A DNA stretch of 64,000 bases from Petrosia ficiformis (Eukaryota > Porifera > Demospongiae > Haplosclerida > Petrosiidae): positions 44,207,037 through 44,271,036 of the forward strand of contig OX345636.1 of the NCBI GenBank assembly GCA_947044365.1, given 5' to 3'. This document shows positions 23,542 through 36,034 of this stretch, in pieces. How positions within the stretch are numbered: the stretch's first letter is position 1; each line of letters begins with the position of its first letter. The translations under genes and the position numbers were made by a program. A model generated the notes under the pieces. The model was not told the origin of the DNA. It was given only the letters and a program-made list of their open reading frames with translations, and ran no database searches.

Positions 23542-24540
23542 ATGGAGAAGTTATTAGAGATTGGCAGCAAGTTCGGATTAGAAGGGAAGGATCTTATGAA
23601 ATTCGTTGAAGAGTAACAAACATATGAGAGAGAGGACCGTAGAAAAGAGCGTGAAATTCGTAAATTGGAAGTTGAGAGAGAGATAGAGGTGAAACAGCTA
23701 GAAGAGAAGCGAGCACAGAGGAGACATGAACAGGAATTATCTGACTCACAAAAGAGACACAAGATAGAGCTTCGAACACTAGAGTTACAAAGTGCCAGTA
23801 CTGTACATCGAGACAGTGTTGACAGAGCAAAAGCCCCTAAGTTACAGTCTTTCGTTGACGGGAAGGACGAACTAGATAGTTATCTCTTGAGGTTCGAGAG
23901 ATTCGCTACTACTAATAATTGGGACAGAGCAAGCTGGGCTGTATCACTTAGTGCCCTTTTTAACAGGAAAAGCACTGGATGTATATTCCAGAATGTCAGA
24001 TGATGCAGCAATAGACTATGACCAACTAAAGACAGCACTACTGAAATGATATGATTTCACAGAAGATGGTTATAGAGCTAAATTTAGACGAGCACAATCA
24101 GAGTCAGGAGAGAGCCCTGACCAATTATCGTGCGATTGGGTAGCTATCTACAAAAGTGGATTACTTTGTCTAACACTGAGACACTGGATGGAGTTTGTGA
24201 TTTTTATCGTTAGAGAGCAATACACTTACGTGAAAGAGTGCCTCAGAATCTTCAAGAATTGGCAAAAATTGCAGATCAGTTCTTAGTAGCCCATGGGAAA
24301 CAGCTGTATACCACTTTCCAATCAGGAAAAGATGAGAAGCCCATATTAAAGGAAGGAGGAAGATGTGACTATGATCCACATATGTTACAATGTTTCATTT
24401 GTAGAGGTTATGGTCATAGAGCAGCAGATTGTAGACTTCAAATGAGAGCCCCAAGAAAGAGGTGTTATAGATGTCAACGACAAGGACACGAAGCTAAAGA
24501 TTGTTGGTCATCCACTCCAACTGCAAACACATTCACATAA
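23542..24540 (+). pseudogene. Element B gag with two CCHC zinc knuckles
   Basis: ATG at 23542 (MEKLLEIGSKFGLEGKDLMK), a TAA at 23614, then the same frame resumes. There is a charged coiled coil (residues about 25-80; EIEVKQLEEKRAQRRHEQEL), a capsid-like region (FVDGKDELDSYLLRFERFAT) and two knuckles, CFICRGYGHRAADC and CYRCQRQGHEAKDC (about 24391-24510). Frame breaks near 24000 and 24215. No protease active site is visible downstream. Confidence 0.8.
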
Positions 24541-24979
24541 AAGGCAGCTGGTGCAGTATATAAAGCAACCCCAGAGGAGGTGTTGCAAGAAGATGACTTC
24601 TGCCACAGCAATGAGAAGATTGAAGTCAATCGACATCCAACACAAACCCTCAAGGTAGAGGCAACGGAAGAAGAGATACAGTTATGCATAGAAGATGACA
24701 GACTCTTGTTGGCCTGTGGGAAGACCCTCCCTATTGTAATCAATGCCTGCATCCAACCTCTATCAGATCATAAAAAGGAAATGCCAGTAGTGACCGAAGC
24801 ATGCGCTATGAATAGGGCACAGGCAAAGAAAACGAATGGAGATATCATTCTAAATAAGGACTTGTCAGAATGCAGCGAAGATATATCACTTCAGTAGTAT
24901 TGGAAGTTAAGTGATGCCGTGATAGGAGGACAGCAGAAGGTATCTTTCCAGATAAAATCTAACGTCCTTCATCGTTTGT

Positions 24980-25860
24980 TTACTCATCCCAAGATAAACC
25001 ATGGAGAGTCTCTTCGTCAAGTTGTAGTACCGACTCCTTTACGTCTCCGGGTAATGGAAACTGCTCACACTTGTAGACTATGCAACTAGGTATCATGAAG
25101 CCATTCCCTTGGAGTCCATCAGCACAGAAGCCGTAGCAGAAGCTCTGGTTGATATATACAGCCATTTGGGTGTTCCAGAAGAGGTCCTGAGTGACATGGG
25201 TACTCATATATACAGCCATTTGGGTGTTCCAGAAGAGGTCCTGAGTGACATGGGTACTCAGTTTGTGTCAGAATGTATGAAGGAGGTGTCCAGGTTGCTA
25301 AGAATCAGACAACTCACAACAACCCCATATCATCCCATGTGTAATGGCCTGGTTGAAAAGTTCAACGGTACCTGAAAAGACCATGTTACGGAGATTGTGC
25401 ACTGAACAACCTAAACAGTGGCATCGATACATTAATGCATTGTTATTCGCTTATCGGGAGGTCCCTCAGGAGTCTACTCATTTTTCTCCCTTCGAGCTGT
25501 TATATGGGAGGACTGTAGATGCACATCTTAAAGGAGTTGTGGACAAAGGATGTAAAGGAATCAGAAGTCAAGAACAGTTACCAATATGTTTTTGAGCTGA
25601 GAGAGAGACTGGACCAGACACTGAAAATCGATTGTGAAGAATTACATAAATCGCAAGGGAAATACAAGCACTATTATGACAGGAGGACCAAAATTAGGAA
25701 GTTTCAAGAAGGGGATTTGGTTCTGGTGTTACCTACAGATAGCAATAAATTACTGATGCAATGGAAGGGTCCTTTCCATATCGACAGTGTTGTGAGTGTC
25801 AATGACTACAGAGTCAGGATCAAAGGAAAGTGTAAGACCTACCATTGTAATCTACTTTAA
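24980..25860 (+). pseudogene. Element B integrase, lacking its N-terminal part
   Basis: After VVVPTPLRLRVMETAH the sequence jumps into the catalytic core (YHEAIPLESIS), so the zinc-binding domain and first catalytic Asp are gone. The second Asp is in EEVLSDMGTQF and the Glu in CNGLVEKFN. A 54-bp in-frame duplication repeats the EEVLSDMGT block (25152-25259). The C-terminus has FQEGDLVLVLPT and MQWKGPF (GPF/Y-type). A frameshift lies at about 25370. Confidence 0.85.
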
Positions 25861-25865
25861 GAAAT

Positions 25866-26575
25866 ATGTCGCTCGTGACGAGACAGATAATAAAGAAGCG
25901 TGATGTGAGCGGCTCTGTCCTGGAGGTGACTGGCGCAGCAATTATAGAAATCTCCGAGAGTACCGGTGATGATGCAGTGGATGACGATAATCTATTAGAA
26001 CTTGGTGTTTGCCAGTCCAAGGAGTCAATAGCAGATGTGAGATATGGACAACAGCTCACTCTTGATCAGCAGCAAGAACTGCAATCTGTCATCTGAATAC
26101 AATTTACCAGGAACCACAGATCTCATCAAACACCATGTCAATGTCACTTGCAGTGACCCTGTCCGATCTAAACCGTACCCCATACCATACAGGTTGAGGG
26201 AAATGCTCAAGAATGATATACAAGACATGCTGAGAATGGGGGTCATCAGAAGGTCGACATCACCATATGCATCCTCAGTAGTAATCGTACGTTTTTAGGA
26301 CTGACAGGGTTCTACTGAAGCTCCCTTCCAAACTATGCAGCTATAGAGAAGAACTACATGTACTCAACAATAGAGAAGGAGTGTCTGGCCGTTGTATGGG
26401 GCGTCAGGAGATTTATGCTGTATTTGTATGGACAGGAATTTGTGCTACAAACAGATCACGAGCCATTGCTGTACATCAACAAAGCAAAACTTCTAAACGG
26501 TCGAATCATGAGATGGGCGATGTACCTCCAAAACTATAGAATCAAAATTGAGTCTATTAAATAAAAATTTAAGCA
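25866..26575 (+). pseudogene. Element B reverse transcriptase and RNase H fragments
   Basis: The RT N-terminal block (NLPGTTDLIKHHVNV, SKPYPIPYRLREMLK, GVIRRSTSPYASSVVIV) breaks at about 26290 straight into FLGLTGFY and then RNase H (YSTIEKECLAVVWGVRRFML, FVLQTDHEPLLYI). The YxDD palm motif is deleted. It is not functional. Confidence 0.85.
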
Positions 26576-26908
26576 AGAGTGAACTAATTTAACATGTTTA
26601 CGAGCACTAGATTGAAGTATGATTATTCATCTACAGACTTATTGTCCCCTATTGTTGTAACAGAGTCGCTATTATATTTCAATTGTCTATAAATAAATCT
26701 GATTTCTTTGACTATAAGTTAGTTGTTGCTCGAATCAGTTTATAGTGAACCCGTGACATACACAATAGGGTCCCAAATGACTAGTCAACTAGAACTGTCA
26801 ATAAAGGTCTCGTACATTAACTAGTCATAATTATATTCCACGTCAGGTTTTTATACAGAATTATTTTAGGATTGAAACAATTGAACATGCAAAGCTTGGT
26901 GTATGTGG

Positions 26909-27372
26909 CAGTCTCTCTCTCAGCTCAAAAACATATTGGTAACTGTTCTTGACTTCTGATTCCTTTACATCCTTTGTCCACAACTCCTTTAAGATGTGCA
27001 TCTACAGTCCTCCCATATAACAGCTCGAAGGGAGAAAAATGAGTAGACTCCTGAGGGACCTCCCGATAAGCGAATAACAATGCATTAATGTATCGATGCC
27101 ACTGTTTAGGTTGTTCAGTGCACAATCTCCGTAACATGGTCTTTCAGGTACCGTTGAACTTTTCAACCAGGCCATTACACATGGGATGATATGGGGTTGT
27201 TGTGAGTTGTCTGATTCTTAGCAACCTGGACACCTCCTTCATACATTCTGACACAAACTGAGTACCCATGTCACTCAGGACCTCTTCTGGAACACCCAAA
27301 TGGCTGTATATATGAGTACCCATGTCACTCAGGACCTCTTCTGGAACACCCAAATGGCTGTATATATCAACC
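26909..27372 (-). repeat. Inverted copy of element B integrase (464 bp)
   Basis: This is the reverse complement of 25147-25611, including the same 54-bp internal duplication, and differs visibly only by a 1-base indel at the cctgaa(a)agacc run. It begins about 150 bp beyond the 3' LTR of element B. Because it shares B's private duplication, it came from this copy or a sister copy rather than from a generic family member. Confidence 0.85.
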
Positions 27373-28946
27373 CACATGTGTGTATTTATGATTTATATGC
27401 CTATAGCTGAGATGTTGTTGCACGTTGAAGTACATGTAAATCTAGTCTGAAATGTAAGGGAGGAAACTATATTTACATGTACATGTAGTAAAGAGGGGAA
27501 ATTCATCCCGGCCACACTGTATGAAACTATGTACATGTATGTGCATTTTGCTTTTTATTTTTCCATAAATTATAAGGAATCATAAAATAAATATTTATAT
27601 AGATGGTAATATGGAGTGCCGTTGGAATAAAAATAGTATTTAAAATCTAGGCGTTATGTGGTGAATATATAAGTCAAAGTATTTATAAATGCGTCGACGT
27701 ATTTATAAATACTGCAACACATTTATAAATACTGCAAAGTATTTATTAATACTTAGATGTATTTGCATATACATTGACGTATTTACAAATACTGCAATAT
27801 ATTTATCAACACTGCAATACAGTACATGTGTTATAAATGTACATGCACTATGCTATTTTCAGGAAGAATTACAATGCAGCTGTTTGCTTTAACAGAGGCT
27901 AATGAAGAACATACATGTAGAGCTCTCCAAACAATGTTAAATATATCACTGGAAAGGTTAGTCATATTCTGATGTATCAAAAAGGTGATTACCTTACTCA
28001 TACATTTTGTGTTGTGTAGTTGTATATATTATACTTCTACCATGCTTGTAGTTAATTGACCAATGAAATTGCTCAAAATGAGGTTAATAAATCTCATATC
28101 AAACCTCCTGGAGAGGTTCAATATTATATTGAAACCTCCCGGGATTATTTTCCCGGGATTATTTTCCCAGGATTGTATAATAATTTTGTCAGAGTTGTCA
28201 TTGATTTATTATATATAATGGTTTATAAATTACACATTAAGAGATTATTACCTTCGCCGTGAAGCGTAGACAGAAGGGTATGACTATATACAACTGTAGC
28301 TATAATTATTAGCTGTAATTCATAGTGATGCTTGTTCTTTTTGAAAATCTGACACCAATTTGTATGCTTGTGATTGAGGTCTTTCAGAGCTCTAGTGTTT
28401 CCTCTCGTATGAGATCGATTCAAAAATAGTTAAGTGGGGCTGTTCTTGCATCGCGAACTTCTTGATAGCGATCGCAATCGATCGATTGCTGTTGGAAGAC
28501 CACACCTTATACTGGAGTGGAGGAGGAGCCGGAAGTCTGCCACATGTAGAGCTCTTTCTGTTATTTGCGATTGAATGTAGATCAGTTACTTGTCTAAAGA
28601 GTCACAGAAACCCACACTATATATATCCATAGGTTAGTGAAATTATGTATACTGTTGCCACACGCAAAGATTTGCTTAGTTACTGTATTTGCAAATGAAA
28701 TGCGTTGCTATAGCATGGTAGAAGTGCGTTATACACCTCGGTACGGCCTTCAGCCCTCGGTTTGATAAATCTAGTAGAGACCTTAACCTCGGTGTATAAC
28801 CTATACTTATATGTGATATAATTGTCCAATATATCAATACATTATATTTTGATCCATATCACTGATATTCTGAGATGAGCAAATATAAAGTATTCATATT
28901 AATTAAATGGAACAAAACTACAATATCTATATCAAAAACAACTAAC
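27373..28946. other. Non-coding DNA with short repeats
   Basis: 27386-27540 shares words with 30275-30390 (gctgagatgttgttgca...; tgtatgaaa), indicating a dispersed repeat. 27680-27830 is a degenerate array of about 20 bp units (atttataaatactgcaa). 28131-28172 repeats cgggattattttcc. I see no exon I would defend. Confidence 0.45.
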
Positions 28947-29036
28947 ATGAGAATATTTCCTGTCCAGAAATGTGTCCACAGACGTTTTCAGTGCATCTTG
29001 ATCATTCCTTGTATAGGCCCCAATAAGGTCATCATG
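28947..29036 (-). CDS. Candidate upstream exon of the ankyrin gene
   Basis: A 90-nt open segment in phase 0 between a tatatag acceptor and a gttagt donor. It reads HDDLIGAYTRNDQDALKTSV and then DTFLDRKYSH. It would join NARIFHAIEF in the next exon without a frame change, and its length matches the other exons. The acceptor has a poor pyrimidine tract and no domain is recognised. Confidence 0.35.
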
Positions 29037-32000
29037 CTATATAAGTACAAAGTATGTCAAAATGAATTAACATAATAAAATTAAAAACACTACATATAAT
29101 TAATATAATACTAAACACAATCGTTATTCAGAATTGGTCTAGTTACCAAATTAACTTTTAAATGAATGCACTAAAGTGCAGAACCCTCGCTAAAAAGATG
29201 CTACTATGAATGTATGCTTCTCAGCATAAACAATCAACAATGAAACAGGGAGTCATGGGCGTTCCTCATCAACTCAGATTCATATCTCCTCAGAACTGGT
29301 GACAAGACTTCACAGATAGCTGCAGAAACACTTGTTACGACGAGGCCCAAGAAACAAAGCGTCTAAGATACAAAACTTTCTGGAATCTTCGACAAAATGC
29401 GTATGCATGCTCGATCTCCGCCTACGTTTGGATTAACCAATTTAATTAATAACGTACCATTACTCCATCATGAGTAAAGCCATATAAGGTTTTTTACCAA
29501 TGCTTTGCTAATAGATTGATTCCAATTGACTACCACCAGCATTTTTTAACTTTCCTCTTACAGCCTTATTGATTAGAATTTAGCATTTATTTTCAATGTG
29601 AAGCGAGATAAGCAAAGTATACTGTTATAAACCTACTATAATAATACCAAAACATAGTGAGGCTATAAGTATTATTTCACTAAAAAGAAATCATGGTTCA
29701 TCACCATATAAATATTAATTTTGAACATTCGTTTATTGTAGTTTAAAGGCAGTAGCTTCTGTACTGACAATGAAATGATTATATTTTAATTAGCAAATTA
29801 CTTACACTAAACAAACCAATGTACAAATAACATAAACATTATTTTACTTGGCTACATACATGTATCACCTTAACTGATAATGTGAAGTGTCGCTTTGTAC
29901 ATATGCATGTTCAATAGCTAGATTTTATCAGTTGTTATTAAATTTATAGTGGGAGAAAGTACTGACATGTAAACTGGGGAATCCTGTTTTGAAAGCTGTT
30001 GGACATCATATCAGTCATTCTCCACTATTAATTTACTTAGTCATTGTGAACAACAACCAATGAATTCAGTTATAAGGTCAGTTTGATGAGTAGATCATTT
30101 CATTTATTAACAAGCAAAATCACTACCCAGGGTTTCATACAGGACTTTTTGTTAGAAGGGGAAAGAATCGATCATGCGAAGCACATTGCACCTGGGGGGT
30201 GTGAAGGTATGCTTCTCCAAGAGATTTAAAATTTTGGTCCTCTGAGATTGGATTCTAGGGCTCCAGAAGGCTTGTAGCTGAGATGTTGTTGCATGTTGAA
30301 ATAAATTCCATTTGAAATCTAGGAGGGGGAACTCAGGTTAGGGTATATCCCCTTCTCCCACCCCCTTCCATTGTATGAAAGGTGTCCCCTACGATTGAGG
30401 ATCAGTTTGCTGGTTTCACAGGGAGAACTTGACTTTCTGAGTTAACAACACCCTCACTCTGTAATCTTTTAGAATATCATAATCACTAAAGGATTCTGAA
30501 TGCTTCTCTGAGAATTATGTATCCACTAGCATTTACTACACACTTGAGTAATGTTCTCAATCATATGGGTAACATCCTCAATCCTGGTGTTTAGCATGAC
30601 AAGGGTTAAATCTGAACAATGAACAGTACGCCACATACATAGAAACAACAAACATTCTATTTTTAATCAGTATTTTGAAACTTTATACAAGTACATTTAA
30701 CAATGAGACATGTAAACTATACAAGAATTATACTTGAAGGCAAACATAGGTAGTTAAATTTGCTAGGGGGTACCACATACCCTATGACGTCAGGCAAGCA
30801 AGTGTTTAAATGAAATGGTTTCAACAGTCAACTGCATGCTATGAAATCATTACCCAGATCAATTTCCCACGAAGTCAACTGGGTATCACACATATTTAAA
30901 TATTGGTGTTGTTTTAGTTTGATAATAGCGACCACTTTTAGCTATAGTTTTATTTCGTCTGGTTCCACCTTTGAATTTAGTTATAGTTTAATTTGCTAAA
31001 AGTATATGGGCTTACTAAAAGAGATTTAGTATTAGTTAACTACCTAAAGGTGTCTACTGTTGACCAAGTTACATTTTAGTTAGTTATTCTTAGGGCTGGG
31101 AATTGACTGAGATTCTAAAATCGATTACTGTAATCCTTGAATAGTTAGTGTGCCCTTAATTAAGCAAATTGTGCATGTACTGTAAATTTAGCTAATTTTA
31201 ATTGGCATATGCACTAGAGAAGCAGCTGCACGTGATGAAAATGACAATTTTAAGATACTTCTCTGAGTGTACTGGAGAGGTACAACCCCTTGATATCATT
31301 TATGTCCAACATTGCCATCAAAATCTCATGAATATCATTATGTGGTTCATTTAGGGTAGGGTTAGGGTTCCCTTGTGGTTAGGGTTCAATCAGTATCAAA
31401 GTGATCTTAGTCTTTTATGGCAATACTGGACATCACTCCTTGATATCTCAGTCAATCAGTATTATAAAGCAGAGCAGAGGAAATGTAATTAAAGTAATTG
31501 AAAAGAGCTTAAAGGAAGATATCGTTCATTTATCTGTCATGAAGCCCGGCTTATAAAAGTGTAAGAAAAACTGAATAAAATACTGATACTATAGTAGATG
31601 GACTTAAAAAGCTGGAATTTTTTTATTCTTATACCTAAACTACTTTTACTATACACTAATGGTTTTCCCTAAATTTTAAAACTGTTGAAATATACATTTC
31701 ATGTGAAACGCTAACTTTTAAGGCAGCTAAAAAAGAGAGTTTACAGTATCACTAACTTCAAATCAATTAATAATGGATTAAAATCAGGGGAAGTAATTAA
31801 GTCATTTAATGCAGGAAACTCCTCCCATTTGATGATCAAAAAGGCTTCCTGTCACTTCCATACAGTACATCATTTGTTGTCACATGCTTGAAATGTCTGT
31901 CTTTTCAAATGATTAACATAATCCATATCACAGACTTACATGTACAATCAATAACCAGAAGAATTTTCAATATCGATTGATTAATCAATTAATCAGTCCA

Positions 32001-33730
32001 TCCCTAATTATAATTATTAAAATAGACTTGCAATTTAGTTATAGTTTTTTTAATTAACTAAAAGCCTAACTAAAAGAGGTTTAACTATAGTTAACTAAAA
32101 ACAACACTATTTAAAATAGGGATGGGCGGTAAACTGGTAGTTGCCAATATTCTTTCCTATATCACAGTATGGTATCAATTTTACATACCGAAATACAAGG
32201 TTAATTAAATGATTTACATGTCACCACAATACCTTTGAACACACAGCCTGCTGAAATAGTGGTTTAGCAGTGTTTGTTAGGCTTTTCTAGGAAGTAATTG
32301 AGTTGGAAAAGAATGGTATACCTATTTCTTCACCAAAAGGTGCTATATTTGTGTGCTGATGAGTATTACTGTTGTTCTGGTCGTGTGAATCAATTGATTA
32401 TGAACAACTTTTTGTTTACATTGTACTACAGTATGTCAAAAAAGTGAATTTTGAGGATACATGGAGATCTAGTGTTGTAGTAGTCTGAACGAATTGTTGG
32501 TGGTGTTTCAGGCACTGTTTGATGCCTATAGAATTTTCATGGGTGTGATCAACTGTAGAACACATGGTTAATCGGTATTTAGTTATATTGCAATAATTTT
32601 TATATCATATGGATACTGTCTACCCCTACAAATAAAAGATTTTCCCTGATTGTTCTTTTTTTTATTTCTTGGTAGTTTTGTACAGTGTACACCTATGTAC
32701 ATGTAGTTGATGATGGTGAAAGAAACCAATGCTTGAATTCTTGATTGTTTGTGCCCTAGCTAGTTTACTGTTAATCTGAGTAACAACAAATTCTATTGAG
32801 GTAAAATAATCTGATCAATTTTAATTAGATGGTAGCTAATTTAAAAGGTCCGACATGAAGTGTACACATAACTCCTAACTGAGTTTATACACTGGTGCAT
32901 ACACTTCCTAATGGAGCACTTTATTTTGAGAGAGCCTAGTCACAGAAACGCAGCCACTTTAATTAATAGGTGTGGCTAGAAAATATCATCAACTTTGTTC
33001 AGATTTTAACCCTAACGACAAGAAACTCTATGGTCCGGCCATGCCTACGCTACAAACACTATATTGTACCTGTTGGCTGCATTCCTGTGACTAGCCATTA
33101 TCCTTTATTTTAAAAGTATTATGTCAAATTTACACATCAAACACAAAGGAAAAAATATCCTCTTAGTGGACAAGAAAATGCTGTTAAAATTTGTTTAATA
33201 ACATTTTGACTATGCAACACACTTATTATTCCACTCACCAGCTTTTGCTTTTCATCCCAAGACATATCACACTCTCTAATACAGGAAAATTTGACTCTTG
33301 TGAAGTCAGCAACTCAACTGAAGTTAACCCCACAAATATAAGTCTAAACCCTTCCCGTTGTTTAAAGTTAACCACAGAACTGTACTAATTATTAAAATAT
33401 ATTATTATGTTGCTAATTTACCCATAATTAGAATTATAATTGCAGCTTTATAAAGTATATTACCAAGGTTTATAGGTATATTCAAACTTTAGCTTCAATA
33501 GCTGCCCTCTTCATTATATGCTAAACAGATAATTATAATGGATGTCTCATCACCTTCCTTTCACAAAACTATAAGTGAGCAAGACATGGTGAATCTTCGA
33601 AACTACTAAAAACAGAAGATATCCCAAATTATCATAATTTGTGTCAAATATATATATGGAAGAGCAAAGGAGAGCTAAAAACAGACATGAGCTTTGAAAG
33701 TTCCAATGAATGGACACCTTCCAAATGCAT
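29037..33730. other. Long non-coding stretch with dispersed repeats
   Basis: No exon or transposon protein is recognised over 4.7 kb. Visible content: an inverted-repeat element (about 30128-30392; gggtttcatacagga against its complement), an AT-rich repeat related to ttagttatagtttagttaac words (30905-31100 and 32025-32110), and an element beginning agggctgggaattgactgag (31093) and ending at about 32008, with a relative at 58380-58650. The remainder looks like intron of the ankyrin gene. Confidence 0.45.
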
Positions 33731-33827
33731 ACTGACTGAAATGGAAAGATTAATGTGTCTTGGACAGTTGGACTTGAAAACATGGTAAACTTGTAGCTAG
33801 CTATGGAAAATGATAAGCATAAAATAC

Positions 33828-33912
33828 TTAAGTTTTCATCAGAACAGATTTCCGCTTTTTCATCAACTGCACATTTCTGTCCATTACTCTTCATCTCTAA
33901 TACTCTTTGGCT
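33828..33912 (-). CDS. Candidate exon on the - strand (85 nt)
   Basis: Acceptor aaaatttacag, frame SQRVLEMKSNGQKCAVDEKA then EICSDENL, donor gtattt in phase 1. A following candidate acceptor (ccatttcag, exon from 33735) would continue as ISMHLEGVHSLELSKLMSVF, but I cannot find its donor. No domain is recognised. It could be 5' coding sequence of the ankyrin gene or chance. Confidence 0.25.
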
Positions 33913-34006
33913 CTGTAAATTTTACTTTTTCATACATATGCATGCACAGATGAGACATTAATATTAGCACACACGTATTTAGTACTCTGTCTTGATACTT
34001 ACATAC

Positions 34007-34141
34007 CTCAACTGCAATGTGCTTGATACAGATTACAAATGACTGTAAAAGAAACATTTGCCCCATTAATGGATAGAACAGTAGTGTATTCTGAATTCGA
34101 AATCTCATTCTGTGGTGGTTGTTTTGACTGAGCTTCATGGA
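34007..34141 (-). CDS. Candidate exon on the - strand (135 nt)
   Basis: The acceptor tttgtttccag is good and the donor gtatgt is good. The length is 45 codons in phase 0 (SMKLSQNNHHRMRFRIQNTL ... LQSFVICIKHIAVE). A second frame is open almost to the donor (HEAQSKQPPQNEISNSEYTT...) but meets a TGA just before it. The splice sites are stronger than the protein evidence; the family is unknown. Confidence 0.3.
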
Positions 34142-35516
34142 CTGGAAACAAACAAAACTAAATTGGTGCCAACTATTGAGTATGATTCCTTTTCCTTAGA
34201 AGTATTCGCTAGCCTTGGCCAGTTATGCCAGCATAATTTTGAGCATAATAGATGAAGTTAAAGGTTAAGCTTGATGCATAATGAATGGTACATAATGAAT
34301 TAATTTTTAAGCATGATATTTGGAGCATTTCAAAATAGCATAATAGCTGACATTTTGAGCATAATTGGCCAAGGCCTAACATTCGCACAACTGGAGACGG
34401 TAACCAATACTAGATCATTGTCTTCATCGTTTCAGACCTAAAAATTATTCAATTATGTTTTGTCAGGAGATTATGATCGGTTCACAATGAACTTTCATCA
34501 CTAACTCTCATCCCATGGAAAGGAGATGCACATATTCTTTGAATGTATCTGGCACATAAATTATTTTTTGAATTTATCCGGCACATGTTCTGGCTGAGTG
34601 AGTACCACACTTCGATATATGAAGAGAGGTGATTAAATAAACATCTCTGTATTCCTCTTTTTTACCCTCAGACATTTTTTGTAAGATGAACGACTACTTC
34701 CAACTCTATCCCTATTTATTATAGTGGTAGTCCTTTTCATTTAAAAGACAAGAAACATTCTCAACCTATCAAATATTAAGTTCAATTCATCAGCTTCCAT
34801 TTATATGGAAAGATTCTCCAAACTCACAGAGACAGTCAAAACTAGTGTTGTTTTAGTATGACAGTAATGACCACTTTCAGTTATAGTTTTACTTTTAGGC
34901 TTACTAACTAAAAGTGGCCATTAGGCCATTTTTCATTTTAGTTTCTTATAGTTATTGCAGTAGACTTGTAACTTAGTTATACTTTAGTTAACTAAAAGTC
35001 AAAATGCCTTACGAAACCAGGGTTTTAGTTCTAGTTATAACTAAAACAACAATAGTCAAAGAACAACAGTAAAAGCACAGTGACCATAGCATCTGAAAAG
35101 ATATTTATGAAAATTATTATTTCTTCACCCACTTTCTGTCAAACATTCATTCATCAATGTAAACAATAGGTTTGTTGCTGACAATAGCTTTATAATGGAA
35201 TACACCATTCATCACTGAGAGTATTTTGGGAAACTCCCCGTGGATTTCCACTCATCCCAAGAGAGCTTAGCTTTAACTGTTAATTAACTGTCTCCCTCCC
35301 AATCAGGAGAAATATGATGCTGTGTAGGGATGTTATCATGAATACTATAATTATATACTTGCAACATTTCTTCTGTTCTAATGGAGTTGAATGGTAAAGT
35401 GGAAGTCCAACTTCAAGTTTTTGTTGTATTGATAATTGTTATGTGAATGGATAAACATAATTATTATTGTAATGATGTATGATAAAGATAAATAAATAAA
35501 TAAATATAATTATATA

Positions 35517-35551
<35 letters not shown>

Positions 35552-35565
35552 AGTCTATTTTATAC

Positions 35566-35748
35566 CTCTCCATTTGCAAGATTCATAGCTGTTTTACATA
35601 TAGCGATTCTCTGAAAAGAGATGTGCATGCTAATCATTCAATTCAGAAACACTTATGTATACCTTTTTCATAAAGAACTCTGTTTTCCCATTAATTTCAC
35701 ATAAAGAGCAGTTATAAATTCAATATTCTTTGCTTTTTCTTCAGACAT
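35566..35748 (-). CDS. Candidate 5' exons of the - strand gene
   Basis: A 45-nt exon (35610-35566) between ctcttttcag and gtataa reads RIAICKTAMNLANGE in phase 0. Just upstream an ATG at 35748 opens MSEEKAKNIEFITALY, with a possible though weak gtgaaa donor after 35701 that also gives phase 0. If both are real this is the protein start, and the gene diverges from WDR7 with about 1.7 kb between start codons. The donor is weak and another frame competes. Confidence 0.25.
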
Positions 35749-36034
35749 ATATCCAGATCAATGCAATCTAAAAGATAGAACTGTTAGCAGAAGTTGCACA
35801 TCAGCATAAACTTGCATGTAGTATAGATACATGACTGCGCATTATACTGAAATATAATGTGTGTTGGTATATATGCTTAGGACATACCGCTCATCATAAT
35901 GTCTTTACATAAACCATACAATTCAGCATTATCATCATATTTTCCTTTAGTAGACTGGTGTGGTATACTCACAGGGATCGATGTGGTTGATAGAAATGAT
36001 GATAAAATTACCTTGCATGATTGTTACACAGCTT

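Larger units (their letters stand above)
23227..26758 (+). mobile_element. Ty3/gypsy-type LTR retrotransposon B, internally deleted, INT before RT
   Basis: The 5' LTR is 23227-23431 (TGTCAC...GTGACA). The 3' LTR is 26630-26758; it lacks its first nine or so bases and an internal 68 bp (equivalent to 23256-23323). Flanks tacac (23222-23226) and tacac (26759-26763) form a perfect 5-bp target duplication. Interior order: gag, two CCHC knuckles, integrase, reverse transcriptase fragment, RNase H fragment. Deletions removed the integrase zinc-binding region with the first Asp (at about 25075) and the RT palm (at about 26290). It shows the same INT-before-RT order as element A but different LTRs and proteins, so it is a separate family. 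Confidence 0.88.

Noticed and set aside
23352..23830. - strand Ser-rich ORFs over element B gag
   Set aside because: They are complements of the Glu/Arg/Lys-rich coiled coil of gag; biased composition only.
33550..33735. A further exon reading ISMHLEGVHSLELSKLMSVF
   Set aside because: The acceptor is fair, but no donor in the right phase could be found, so it is mentioned only with the preceding candidate exon.
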